Shown one piece after another: positions 44,375 through 53,200 of a stretch of 64,000 nucleotides of DNA. The DNA lies in NCBI RefSeq assembly GCF_003347495.1, contig NZ_QCXY01000007.1:186001-250000 (forward strand), read 5' to 3'. The first letter of the stretch is position 1. Each line of letters begins with the position of its first letter. This DNA is from Pleomorphovibrio marinus (GTDB lineage: Bacteria > Bacteroidota > Bacteroidia > Cytophagales > Cyclobacteriaceae). The notes under the pieces are model-generated. The model saw only the letters and a list, made by a program, of their open reading frames with translations, had not been told where the DNA came from and made no database searches. The position numbers were made by a program, and so were the translations under genes.

Positions 44375-45685
44375 ATGTCTTTAATTCACAGAGGCCTTAC
44401 TTTATCCTTTAAGGTGGAAGAAAACCACTTGGAACAGGTAAATGAGCTTTTGGAGGCCTTTAACCGGCAGCAGCCTTCCAAAGAATCGCTACCCGACACC
44501 TTTTTCATCAGTTGGCTGGGAGTACCCCCTCAGGTATATGCCGAAAAGGAAAAACTTCCTGCAAGGATTTTGTTGATGAGCAGTTACGTAGGATCGAAGA
44601 GAAAGCACCTTCAAGTATTGGTAGAAGCAATAGGGGAGGAATTGAGACAGGTACTCGCCTTTACTGTAGGATTCCCCAAAGAGCAAATCACCAACAAGTC
44701 CTTGGTTAGGTTTTTGGCTAAAAGTAGCAAGTTCAACACCTATTATTCCGGTTTCAAATTTATTTCTCCAAAGGAGGTAATTCCGGAAAAAAATCTTAGG
44801 GAATGGGTCTACGGATGGGTAGAAAAGCAACTTCAGGATCCAAACTTTGGAACAAGTACACCCCAGGAAATTAAAGACAGGATTGAAAATGCCGTAGAAA
44901 AAGACCCCAACTATAATTGGGCGATGAAAAAACCCAAAGGCCTAGGAAGAAGTAAATGGGCCATGCTTTCCGCCCTGGGGTTGTTTGGGTTGTTGATGGT
45001 GCTTTCCCTTTTCATTGCTTTGGTGAGCATTTGGTGGAACCTGGGTAGCTGGGTCCTGTTGGCTTGGTTGTTTCCTTTCTTTATCGTGTCCATTTTCCTT
45101 CTTTTGGTACTGCTTAGAAAAGAGGAGAACATAGAACCTCCTCCGATACAGGTGATTAATGATAAAGACTATCTAGAAATCGTTTCCAGGGAAAAAAATA
45201 AGGTAGTGAACGAAATGACAGTCATTGCGCCCCTTAAACCCGGGAAGTTCAGGCGAGTCTTTCTTGCTGTTTCTTTGCGGTTGGTAGCAATGATCCGCTA
45301 TTTCACCTATATACCCACGGTACATACGGCCAGATGGCTTCAGCTAGACGGCGGTAAAAGGTTGGTTTTTATCGCCACTTTTGACAACCAGTCAGAGGCA
45401 TATGCACATGATTTTGTGGATAGCGAACAAAGGTCCCGAAACCTAGCGGTGATTTTCAGCCACGTGATGGGTTTCCCAAAAACTACCTGGCTGATAAAAA
45501 GGGGTGAAAACTATAGAAAAGACTATATGAAGGGAGTGAGGTCATTCCAGTTCAAAACCAGGTTCTGGTATGCCTTTAATACCGATTTAAGTGTGGAAAA
45601 CCTGAAAAACAACAGGGCTTTTCGCTTAGGATTGCATAAAAAAATGAAGGAACATGAAATTCGAAGATGGCTATTGAGACTATAA
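44375..45685 (+). CDS. Two-TM membrane protein with duplicated soluble domains, first gene of redox cluster
   Basis: A 436-residue protein I cannot assign to a named family. Two strong TM helices (residues about 195-222 and 227-247, KWAMLSALGLFGLLMVLS, then WVLLAWLFPFFIVSIFLLL) form a hairpin in the middle. The soluble halves look related: ISWLGV...LPARILLMSSYVG...LVEAIGEELRQVLAFTVGFPKEQ in the first and ARWLQLDGGKRLVFIATFDNQ...RSRNLAVIFSHVMGFPKTT in the second. This suggests two ferredoxin-like alpha+beta domains, perhaps of the DyP/chlorite-dismutase type, facing the cytoplasm. No haem-ligand motif is evident. The peroxidase gene starts 19 nt before its stop, so they are translationally coupled. 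Confidence 0.75.
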   Translation: MSLIHRGLTLSFKVEENHLEQVNELLEAFNRQQPSKESLPDTFFISWLGVPPQVYAEKEKLPARILLMSSYVGSKRKHLQVLVEAIGEELRQVLAFTVGFPKEQITNKSLVRFLAKSSKFNTYYSGFKFISPKEVIPEKNLREWVYGWVEKQLQDPNFGTSTPQEIKDRIENAVEKDPNYNWAMKKPKGLGRSKWAMLSALGLFGLLMVLSLFIALVSIWWNLGSWVLLAWLFPFFIVSIFLLLVLLRKEENIEPPPIQVINDKDYLEIVSREKNKVVNEMTVIAPLKPGKFRRVFLAVSLRLVAMIRYFTYIPTVHTARWLQLDGGKRLVFIATFDNQSEAYAHDFVDSEQRSRNLAVIFSHVMGFPKTTWLIKRGENYRKDYMKGVRSFQFKTRFWYAFNTDLSVENLKNNRAFRLGLHKKMKEHEIRRWLLRL

Positions 45686-47106
45686 TCCACGGATCCGACC
45701 TTGAACTACACGATATGCAGGGAATCCTTATCAGGGGCTACGGAGCTCTGCCCGAAGCCAAGTACCTGCTCTTGGGCTTCGAAGATAGAAAATTGGCTAA
45801 ATCCTATTTGAAGGACATGCATCTATTAATAACCAATGGTTTGGTCAAGCCAAAGGACCAAGCCATGAATTTTGCCCTGACAGCTTCGGGAATAAAGACT
45901 TTAGGTATAAATGAAGAGGACTTTTCTACATTTTTAAGGGAATTCAAGGAAGGAATGACAGAGCCACACAGGCAATTTGTATTGGGGGACAAAGGTGAAT
46001 TTTCCGCGGGAAATTGGGATTGGGGGCAACCAGGGGGAGAGAAGGTGGATCTTTTACTGATGGTATTTGCCAAAGACCATGAGCTGATGGAAAAGATTCT
46101 GGACAGGGAAAAGGAAAGGATGGAAAGGTTTGGAGTGAAACTACTCCATTCGCTTCCAACGGCATTGCTGCAGGATCATAAAGAGCACTTTGGCTTCCGG
46201 GACGATATCTCTCAACCTCGGATCAAGGAACTGGCCAAAACATACCAAGAAGGAGATTTTCCTGCTGGCGAATTTTTCCTGGGGTACAGGGATCTTTATG
46301 ATGAATATCCCTTAAGTCCCTCTGTGGCGGAGCAGGAGGATTCTATGGATTTACTACCTATTTCCTACGAAAATAAACAGAGAAAAGATCTTGGAAAAAA
46401 TGGGAGCTACTTGGTATTCAGGCAAATGCAGCAGGATGTTGTGGCTTTTTGGGAGTATATGAAAACTAAGACTATTTCTGAGGAAGAGGCCATTTTGCTA
46501 GCCAGCAAGATGGTGGGAAGATGGCCTGATGGTAGTCCATTAACCCTTTGTCCGGATGGGCCAAACATGGATTTATCTCAGGAAAATGACTTTAACTTTT
46601 GGAAGGAAGACAAACTGGGTTTAAAATGCCCTATAGGTGCACATATCAGAAGAACCAACCCAAGAGATCACCTGGTGACAGAAACAAATGCAAAAGATTC
46701 AAAAGAGATGGCAGGTAAACATAGGATGTTGCGAAAGGGACGTCCATATGGTAAGCCGCTGGAAGCAGATATAGACCCCTTAAAAATGATGATGAAAGCG
46801 GATGATGGGGAGGAACGCGGCCTCCATTTTATCTGCCTCGTCACCGATATCAGGAGGCAGTTTGAGTTTGTCCAAAACAGTTGGGTGAACTTCCACAAGT
46901 TTGGGGGACTTGACCAGGATGCAGACCCTATAATTGGCAATCATTACCAAGAAGGGAACCTTAAAACTGATGAATTCTCTGTACCTCAATTTCCTGTACG
47001 GAAAAAGTATGAAAAGCTACCGAATTTCACCAAGGTGAGGGGAGGAGCCTATTTTTTTGTGCCGGGTATGAGGGCGATGAAGTTTTTGTCAAAAGCCTTG
47101 GAATAA
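45667..47106 (+). CDS. DyP-type haem peroxidase
   Basis: A 479-residue dye-decolorising peroxidase family protein, a haem enzyme that oxidises substrates with H2O2. The distal motif reads GFRDDISQP with catalytic Asp179; the usual form is GxxDG, so Gly is replaced by Asp180. The proximal haem ligand is His326 in IGAHIRRTNPRD. Further conserved blocks are GSYLVFRQMQQDVVAFW, GRWPDGSPL, GLHFICLVTDIRRQFEFVQNSWVN and a C-terminal GGAYFFVPGMRAM. No signal peptide is visible; the protein is probably cytoplasmic. It overlaps the membrane-protein gene by 19 nt and precedes the catalase-like gene by 1 nt. Confidence 0.9.
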   Translation: MAIETIIHGSDLELHDMQGILIRGYGALPEAKYLLLGFEDRKLAKSYLKDMHLLITNGLVKPKDQAMNFALTASGIKTLGINEEDFSTFLREFKEGMTEPHRQFVLGDKGEFSAGNWDWGQPGGEKVDLLLMVFAKDHELMEKILDREKERMERFGVKLLHSLPTALLQDHKEHFGFRDDISQPRIKELAKTYQEGDFPAGEFFLGYRDLYDEYPLSPSVAEQEDSMDLLPISYENKQRKDLGKNGSYLVFRQMQQDVVAFWEYMKTKTISEEEAILLASKMVGRWPDGSPLTLCPDGPNMDLSQENDFNFWKEDKLGLKCPIGAHIRRTNPRDHLVTETNAKDSKEMAGKHRMLRKGRPYGKPLEADIDPLKMMMKADDGEERGLHFICLVTDIRRQFEFVQNSWVNFHKFGGLDQDADPIIGNHYQEGNLKTDEFSVPQFPVRKKYEKLPNFTKVRGGAYFFVPGMRAMKFLSKALE

Positions 47107-47107
47107 G

Positions 47108-48046
47108 ATGAACCAGAAAGCAGAAGAAAATACAGAGGAGATCATTCAGACCATGAAAAGGTTTCTGAATGAAAACTATGCTCAAGGAGCCATCAAAAGG
47201 AATTTCCACCCCAAAATGCATGGATGCCTGAAAGCAACACTTAAAATTAGGGCGGACATAGCCCCACACCTACGTCACGGAATTTTTAGGGAAGAAAGAA
47301 ATTATGATGCATGGCTGAGGTTATCCAATGCCCCCCCAAAGTCCCAATCCGACACCAACAGTTCGGGAAGGGGTTTGGCCATTAAGGTTTTAGACGTAGA
47401 GGGAGAGCAACTTGATGCGGACCCATTGGGGATTCCAACACAAAACTTTTTGTTGACCAGCAGTCCTATTCTTTCTACTTGGAATACAGGATTGTACAAA
47501 AAGGCCATAAAAGCCGTTTTATTCGGATTTTGGGAGCGCTTGTGGTTTGCCATTAATCCCCTTCATTGGAGAAGTATATTTTTGACTTTTAAATATGCCA
47601 AAAAGCACGATAACTTATTGGGAATAACTTATTTTTCTGGTGCTGCTTTTTGCCTAGGTCCTGCCGCCTATGTCAAATTTATACTGAAACCAAAGAAAAA
47701 CCATTTGGGTTATACCCTTAACAAGCCCAAAGGAGAAAACTTTCTTCGGGAACAACTGGTCATGGACTTAGGAGAAAAAGATTATTACTTTATTCTGGGA
47801 GTACAGGTCCATGAGTCTAAAAAAAAACAACCCTTGGAAAATACTTCAAAGGTTTGGGAAGCCCCCTTTATCCCTTTAGCCGATCTCCAAATTCCCAAAC
47901 AGGAATTTGACACTTCGGATAGGAGGGCCTTTGGAGACAAACTGGTATTTTCCCCCTGGATTGGCCTAAAGGACCACCTGCCAGTAGGAGAACTCAACCA
48001 AGCCAGAAGAAGGGTTTATCAAGAGTTGGCAGCTTTAAGATCATAA
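47108..48046 (+). CDS. Catalase-like haem protein
   Basis: A 312-residue member of the catalase-related superfamily, far shorter than true catalases (about 480+). The haem pocket is recognisable: distal histidine candidates His34/His38 in NFHPKMHG, the ARG-type block SSGRGLAIKV, Asn in TQNFLLTSSP, and the proximal Arg300-x3-Tyr304 in QARRRVYQELAALR. Shortened relatives include fatty-acid hydroperoxide enzymes (allene oxide synthase-like) and minimal catalases. It could dismutate H2O2 or convert an organic hydroperoxide made by the adjacent oxidase/peroxidase. It begins 1 nt after the DyP stop, and its last 28 nt overlap the convergent FAD oxidase gene. Confidence 0.85.
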   Translation: MNQKAEENTEEIIQTMKRFLNENYAQGAIKRNFHPKMHGCLKATLKIRADIAPHLRHGIFREERNYDAWLRLSNAPPKSQSDTNSSGRGLAIKVLDVEGEQLDADPLGIPTQNFLLTSSPILSTWNTGLYKKAIKAVLFGFWERLWFAINPLHWRSIFLTFKYAKKHDNLLGITYFSGAAFCLGPAAYVKFILKPKKNHLGYTLNKPKGENFLREQLVMDLGEKDYYFILGVQVHESKKKQPLENTSKVWEAPFIPLADLQIPKQEFDTSDRRAFGDKLVFSPWIGLKDHLPVGELNQARRRVYQELAALRS

Positions 48047-50079
48047 TCCATCAACTCCTCCAAGAAAGGGTTCAAAAAGGTATTTCCAGCATATTTTGCT
48101 TGCTGGACTTTCCACTTATCGAACATAGGAAAAGCTTTTCGGACCTTTTTCCCGTTCCAAGGCAACAAGGAAAGGCCCCAATGGGGCACACCCCCCAACT
48201 TTAGCATTTCCTTTTCCAATTTTTTCATTAATGATATGGTACCCGTTACCCCCATTACGCTTACCAATTCGATCATGCAGACATTCCCCTGTTGCATCAT
48301 GGAAAGATGTGCAGGACAGTGTTTGACAAACCTTAACGCGAAGGGTGCTGCCAAATAATGATCATACTCGGCGGAATCCTGACAAACCTCCAGAATTTTT
48401 TCCACTGCGACAATCACTTTGTCTAGGGGAAAGCCAAACTCTATCGCATAGCCGTAAAACTTTAATTCCCCAAGACCCTGGTCCAGTACCAGGTTGGCCA
48501 AATCCAGGTATCCTCCTCCTTTTTCTTTATGATCCTCAATTCTCTGTAAGGAATTGTTGATCATGTTGGGAATGTTTTGGCTTCCCCGGTTAAATACCCA
48601 TGGAGATAGTCTACCAGAAATAGAGATCCCCGAGATCAGCGAGGAGAGATAATTCCTTTCGTGCTTTCCTTTGATCTCCCTTTCCATAATTTCTTTCTCT
48701 GCATAATTTCGGGTAGTAACCAGGCATTTTCTGGGAATGGTTTCCCCTGCTTCATTTTTTGTTTCATAGGGGTTGATCAATACTTCAAAATGCCTGTGCC
48801 GATTGGCATAGGCCCTAAGGTCCCAAGCCTCCATTTCCTTTTTTACCAGCTCCCAATCGAAAATCTTTCTTTCTTCATAAAGGTAGTATAGTGGCTGGAC
48901 GGCTATGATCAGGGAAAAAACCACACCCATAGCTCCAATGCCGACCTGAGCAGCACGAAAGGCTTCATCATTCTGAACGAGGCATATATCCAGGTCTTCA
49001 ATTTGGAGCCGCTGGGCATTCGCCAGTTGGGTTCTCTCGCTTTCATCCCCACACTCGTCCATTTCGAATTTCCATTCTTTTTCGTACTCATCCACGGCAT
49101 TCACCAAACTCTCCATTTGGTCTTCTTTCCAAAGTTGAAAAGCCTGGGGATCAGTGATCCCATTTTTGGGTTCGATGCGAAAAATCTTACCCCCTTTTCC
49201 CACCACTGTGATTGATTTTACAAAAGCCGGGAATGGGCCTATTTCCATACCGGATCCATGGGTGGAAGTGGATATGGCACCGGTGATGGATTGAACACTA
49301 GAACCACCCTGATTGATCAGGGCAAGGCCACCACAATGATTATTTAACTCCTCAATCAAGTGATGTAGTTTGGTGCCACCACTGGTTTCAAACAAGTACC
49401 ATTTCTCTACGGAGGTCGTATTGTTATAGTGGACCGATTGCTCGAAACCGTCCAGGTATTCGGGCTTGATGGCCTCTTTTGCAAGGCGCTGGGTGAGGTT
49501 CAGGTTATGGGTGCAAACCAAATACTCATCACTTTGTGCCAGGGGGGTCAGGGCATGTCCCGAACCCATGGCCTTTACTTGCCTTCCTTTACTTTCCGCT
49601 TGTTTCACTATTCCTACCAATTCAACCAAGCCCTTAAAATCAACTTTCTCCCGGGATCCTTTTAGGCGACCAAAATTTTCAAAATCCCCACCACCAGCGA
49701 CAAAACATTTTTTAGGCTCCGAAAAGTGATTTCCATACCAGTTGCTCCACCTTTGTCTTTTACGGGAATCGTAGCGAAAGATTTTGCTATGGGAATATTC
49801 CCTATCCAAGGCCAAGAATATCCTTTCATGAGTGGGCAGACCCTTATTCAACCTGTTTTCTATCATGCGGCGAAACCATCTTGGATGTACAATGGTATTA
49901 ATAAATTTCACCCATCGGTTTCTCTGCTCCCGGGTGCAGTTGTACGTAAGGGAAGTATCCAGCATTTCCACCGAATCGGGCAATTTTTTCCTGTTAAAGA
50001 TGAGGTGGGAAACGATAAGGGCCAATGCCCAGGAAACCCTTGTTTTTCTCTTGGTATTAGGAACGGTTGTATTTAACAT
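48019..50079 (-). CDS. FAD-linked oxidase of the aldonolactone/cholesterol-oxidase type
   Basis: A 686-residue PCMH-type flavoprotein. The FAD domain has FGRLKGSREKVDFKGLVELVGIV, and AMGSGHALTPLAQSDEYLV with His175, the position of covalent FAD attachment in related oxidases. It continues with LFETSGGTKLHHLIEELN, LALINQGGSSVQSITGAISTSTHG and AAQVGIGAMGVVFSLIIAV. The C-terminal domain ends with PHWGLSLLPWNGKKVRKAFP, like D-arabinono-1,4-lactone oxidases. Such enzymes pass electrons to O2 and release H2O2. There is a 110-residue N-terminal extension of unknown use and no signal peptide. Convergent 28-nt overlap with the catalase-like gene; substrate (lactone, sterol or polyol) undetermined. Confidence 0.85.
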   Translation of the reverse strand: MLNTTVPNTKRKTRVSWALALIVSHLIFNRKKLPDSVEMLDTSLTYNCTREQRNRWVKFINTIVHPRWFRRMIENRLNKGLPTHERIFLALDREYSHSKIFRYDSRKRQRWSNWYGNHFSEPKKCFVAGGGDFENFGRLKGSREKVDFKGLVELVGIVKQAESKGRQVKAMGSGHALTPLAQSDEYLVCTHNLNLTQRLAKEAIKPEYLDGFEQSVHYNNTTSVEKWYLFETSGGTKLHHLIEELNNHCGGLALINQGGSSVQSITGAISTSTHGSGMEIGPFPAFVKSITVVGKGGKIFRIEPKNGITDPQAFQLWKEDQMESLVNAVDEYEKEWKFEMDECGDESERTQLANAQRLQIEDLDICLVQNDEAFRAAQVGIGAMGVVFSLIIAVQPLYYLYEERKIFDWELVKKEMEAWDLRAYANRHRHFEVLINPYETKNEAGETIPRKCLVTTRNYAEKEIMEREIKGKHERNYLSSLISGISISGRLSPWVFNRGSQNIPNMINNSLQRIEDHKEKGGGYLDLANLVLDQGLGELKFYGYAIEFGFPLDKVIVAVEKILEVCQDSAEYDHYLAAPFALRFVKHCPAHLSMMQQGNVCMIELVSVMGVTGTISLMKKLEKEMLKLGGVPHWGLSLLPWNGKKVRKAFPMFDKWKVQQAKYAGNTFLNPFLEELMDYDLKAANS

Positions 50080-50289
50080 AAATAGTAGGTATTAAAAGTA
50101 TATGTCTATAAAAATTAAGGTAAAATCCCATTAGATCCAAATTTTAATTCAGGAAAGTTTCATGGTTACCAACCCCGTTAAATTAAATTGGAAAAGACAT
50201 AGGTCCCATTAACCAGTTTCCAGCCATCATTTTAAAGTTTTTTTTGTGAAGGAATTCTTCTATTTTACGCCGAAAATATAATTTCCCAA

Positions 50290-53200
50290 ATGACCTATTT
50301 CATAAAAGCTTTCCGCCAATTCTGTGGTTTTTTGATAATTCTTCTTATAAGTTCTTGTGGCAATGGGAATACAGAAGAGACCCAGGGGGAACCAACCGGG
50401 ATTTCTACATTAAAGCTAGAACAAGATGAAGCTACTGGATCCATTCAAGTATTTAGGCAAAATGGTAAGGAGGCTTTACTTACTCAGGAAGCCAAAGAGG
50501 ACTTCCGCCCTTACATACACCCGATTCTTTCTCCTGACGGGAAGGGATACGCCACAGAGTACAGTCCAGGGCATCATTTGCATCAGACCGGGCTTTATTG
50601 GGGCTTCACCAATGTAAATGGAAGGGATTTTTTCCATCATCCGGAAGGCAGCTATTGGAAAAGGGTAGCTGTAAATACCATTGAGAAGGAAGGGGAAGAA
50701 GTGACTTGGCAAACCTTATACCATTTATTAGATGAGGATGGAGAGCCAATGATGCTGGAAACCCAAAATTGGAGTATGGTGGAGAAAGATGGAAAATATT
50801 TCCTGGATCTGGAGTGGAAGGGGGTGGCATTGCAAAACATCACTATAGGCAAATACGATTATGGGGGTCTGTTTTTGAGAATGCCTTGGGAGGAAAGCAT
50901 TGACGGAGAAGTGGTAAATGCCGCCAGGCAAAGAAATGACAAGGCAGAAGGACAAGCGGCCATGTGGGTAAATGTGGGTATGCAGGTAGAAGGCAGGGAG
51001 GATTACCTGAATGTGGCCATTTTTGACCATCCTGAAAACAAGGGTTATCCCCAGAAATGGAGGGTTGACGGCCAACTAGGTGTTGGCCCGGCATTCACTA
51101 GAGGCTCGGATTGGGGGATAGAAAAAGGAGAAATCTTGAACTTGAAGCACCGTTTGCTTGTCTATACTGGCAAAAGGGACGATATGGAGCTAAATGCTGC
51201 CTGGAATCAATTTGGGGAAGGGAAAGGTAGTACAACCGCACTATGGAGGATCGCTCAGCAGGAAGGAAGGCAGGCTAAATTCCTGAATCCTGAGGAGGCA
51301 GTGGATGCAATGACCTTGAAGGATGGTTTTAATGTGAATGTATTTGCTTCCGAACCGATGATTACCCAGCCTATGGCATTTTGCTGGGACGATAAGGGAA
51401 GGCTATGGGTGGCTGAAAACAAGGACTATGAGTCTAGGGGACACGGCTTTTCCAGCGCAGGTAATTCTAGGATATTGATCCTTGAGGACACCAATGGTGA
51501 CGGAAAAGCGGACACCAGCAAGGTTTTTTTAGAAGGATTGGCATTTCCCGCAGCTATGGCAGTGGGTTTTGACGGACTGTACCTCGGAGCCCCTCCTAAT
51601 TTGTTATTTGTGCCAGATAGGGATGGCGATGACCGGGCAGATGTGGATGAAATTGAAATTCTCCTCACAGGGTGGGGAATAAGGGATAGGCACGAGACCC
51701 TAAACAGCCTTCATTGGGGGCCGGATGGGTGGTTATATGGATTACAGGGTTTTGCTACCCCTTCAAAGATCCGGAAGCCAGGCCCCGATACCAAGCTCTA
51801 TTATCATAATGATCCCTTTCCTGAGGATCTTTTGGAGGGGGATGGGGTAGATATCAATGGGGGAGTATGGAGGTTTCACCCCACTAAAAAGGACTTTGAG
51901 GTAGTGGCTCACGGTTTTAGCAATCCATGGGGAATTGATTATGATCATAAGGGGCAACTTTTCATAACGGCCTGTGTGATCCCTCATTTATGGCATGTGA
52001 TTCCAGGAGGCATTTATCACCGGCAGGGTGGGCAGCATTTTAATCCTTATGTATATGAGGATATTAAAACGATTGCCGACCACCGGCACAGATCTGCACA
52101 TGGTGGTGCAAGAATTTATCAGTCCGACGCATTTCCAAAGGAAGAATATGGAAGGATTTTCATGGCAAATATCCACGAACATGCCGTTCTGTCAGATATT
52201 TTGGTCAAAGAGGGTTCTGGTTATATCGGTAAGGATGGGGATGAATTTATGATGGCCAATAATGCCCAGTGGGTGGGGTTTAGTATGGAAATTGGCCCTG
52301 ACGGGGGGCTATACGTTCTGGATTGGCATGATGCGGACATATGTGGGCAGGAGGTTCTCAACGAGGAAACCGGAAGGGTTTTCCGGATTATGCCCGAAAA
52401 CTCAAGTGCTAAAAATTGGGAAGGTAGGTTCAGCGACTTAAACAATTTCACGGATCTGGAGCTGGTAAATCTCCAAACGAATGAAAGTGACTGGCATGCA
52501 CGCAGAGCTAGAGGGATACTTCAAAAAAGAGCTGTCAACTCTACAATGAAGAAAAATGCCTTGGATAGGCTGCAAGAAATCTACCGGAACGATGAGAATC
52601 CGGATTGGAGGTTAAGGGCCATGTGGGCTTTGCATATTACCGGGAACATGGATGCAACCTCCATGCTCAAGGCAACTGAGGATAAGGATGAATACATTAG
52701 GAGCTGGGCCATACAGTTTTTGTGCGAAGATAAACCCACCCCACCCAAAGCCTTGGAAAGATTTGCGCAAATGGCCAGATCTGACCAATCAGCTGTAGTC
52801 AGGTTATACCTGGCACAAAGCCTTCAGCGAATTCCCCAAAATGCTCAATGGGATATCGCCAACCATCTAGTAACAAAATCAGAAGACGCCGAGGATCATA
52901 ATCTACCAAAAATGATATGGTTTGGCATCGAAAATCTTATCAAAAAGGATACGCAAAAGTTCATGGATCTTACATTGAGGGCTGAAATACCTTTACTGGC
53001 TAATTTCATGGCCAGAAGGGCTGTGGATGCCGACGAGTTTGAACGCTTGGTGACGGCTATAGAAAAAAGCAGCATAAACCAAAAATGGCTATTGGAGGGA
53101 ATGTTGTCTGGTATGGAGGGCAGAACAGATCTAAAAGTGCCTTCAAACTGGTCAAGGCTGTCAAAGCAACTACAAAATAACCCAAAAACAGCAGAGCTCT

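Noticed and set aside
47990-48060. Frameshift between catalase-like and FAD oxidase genes
   Set aside because: They are on opposite strands and each ends in a conserved C-terminus; the 28-nt overlap is a genuine convergent overlap.
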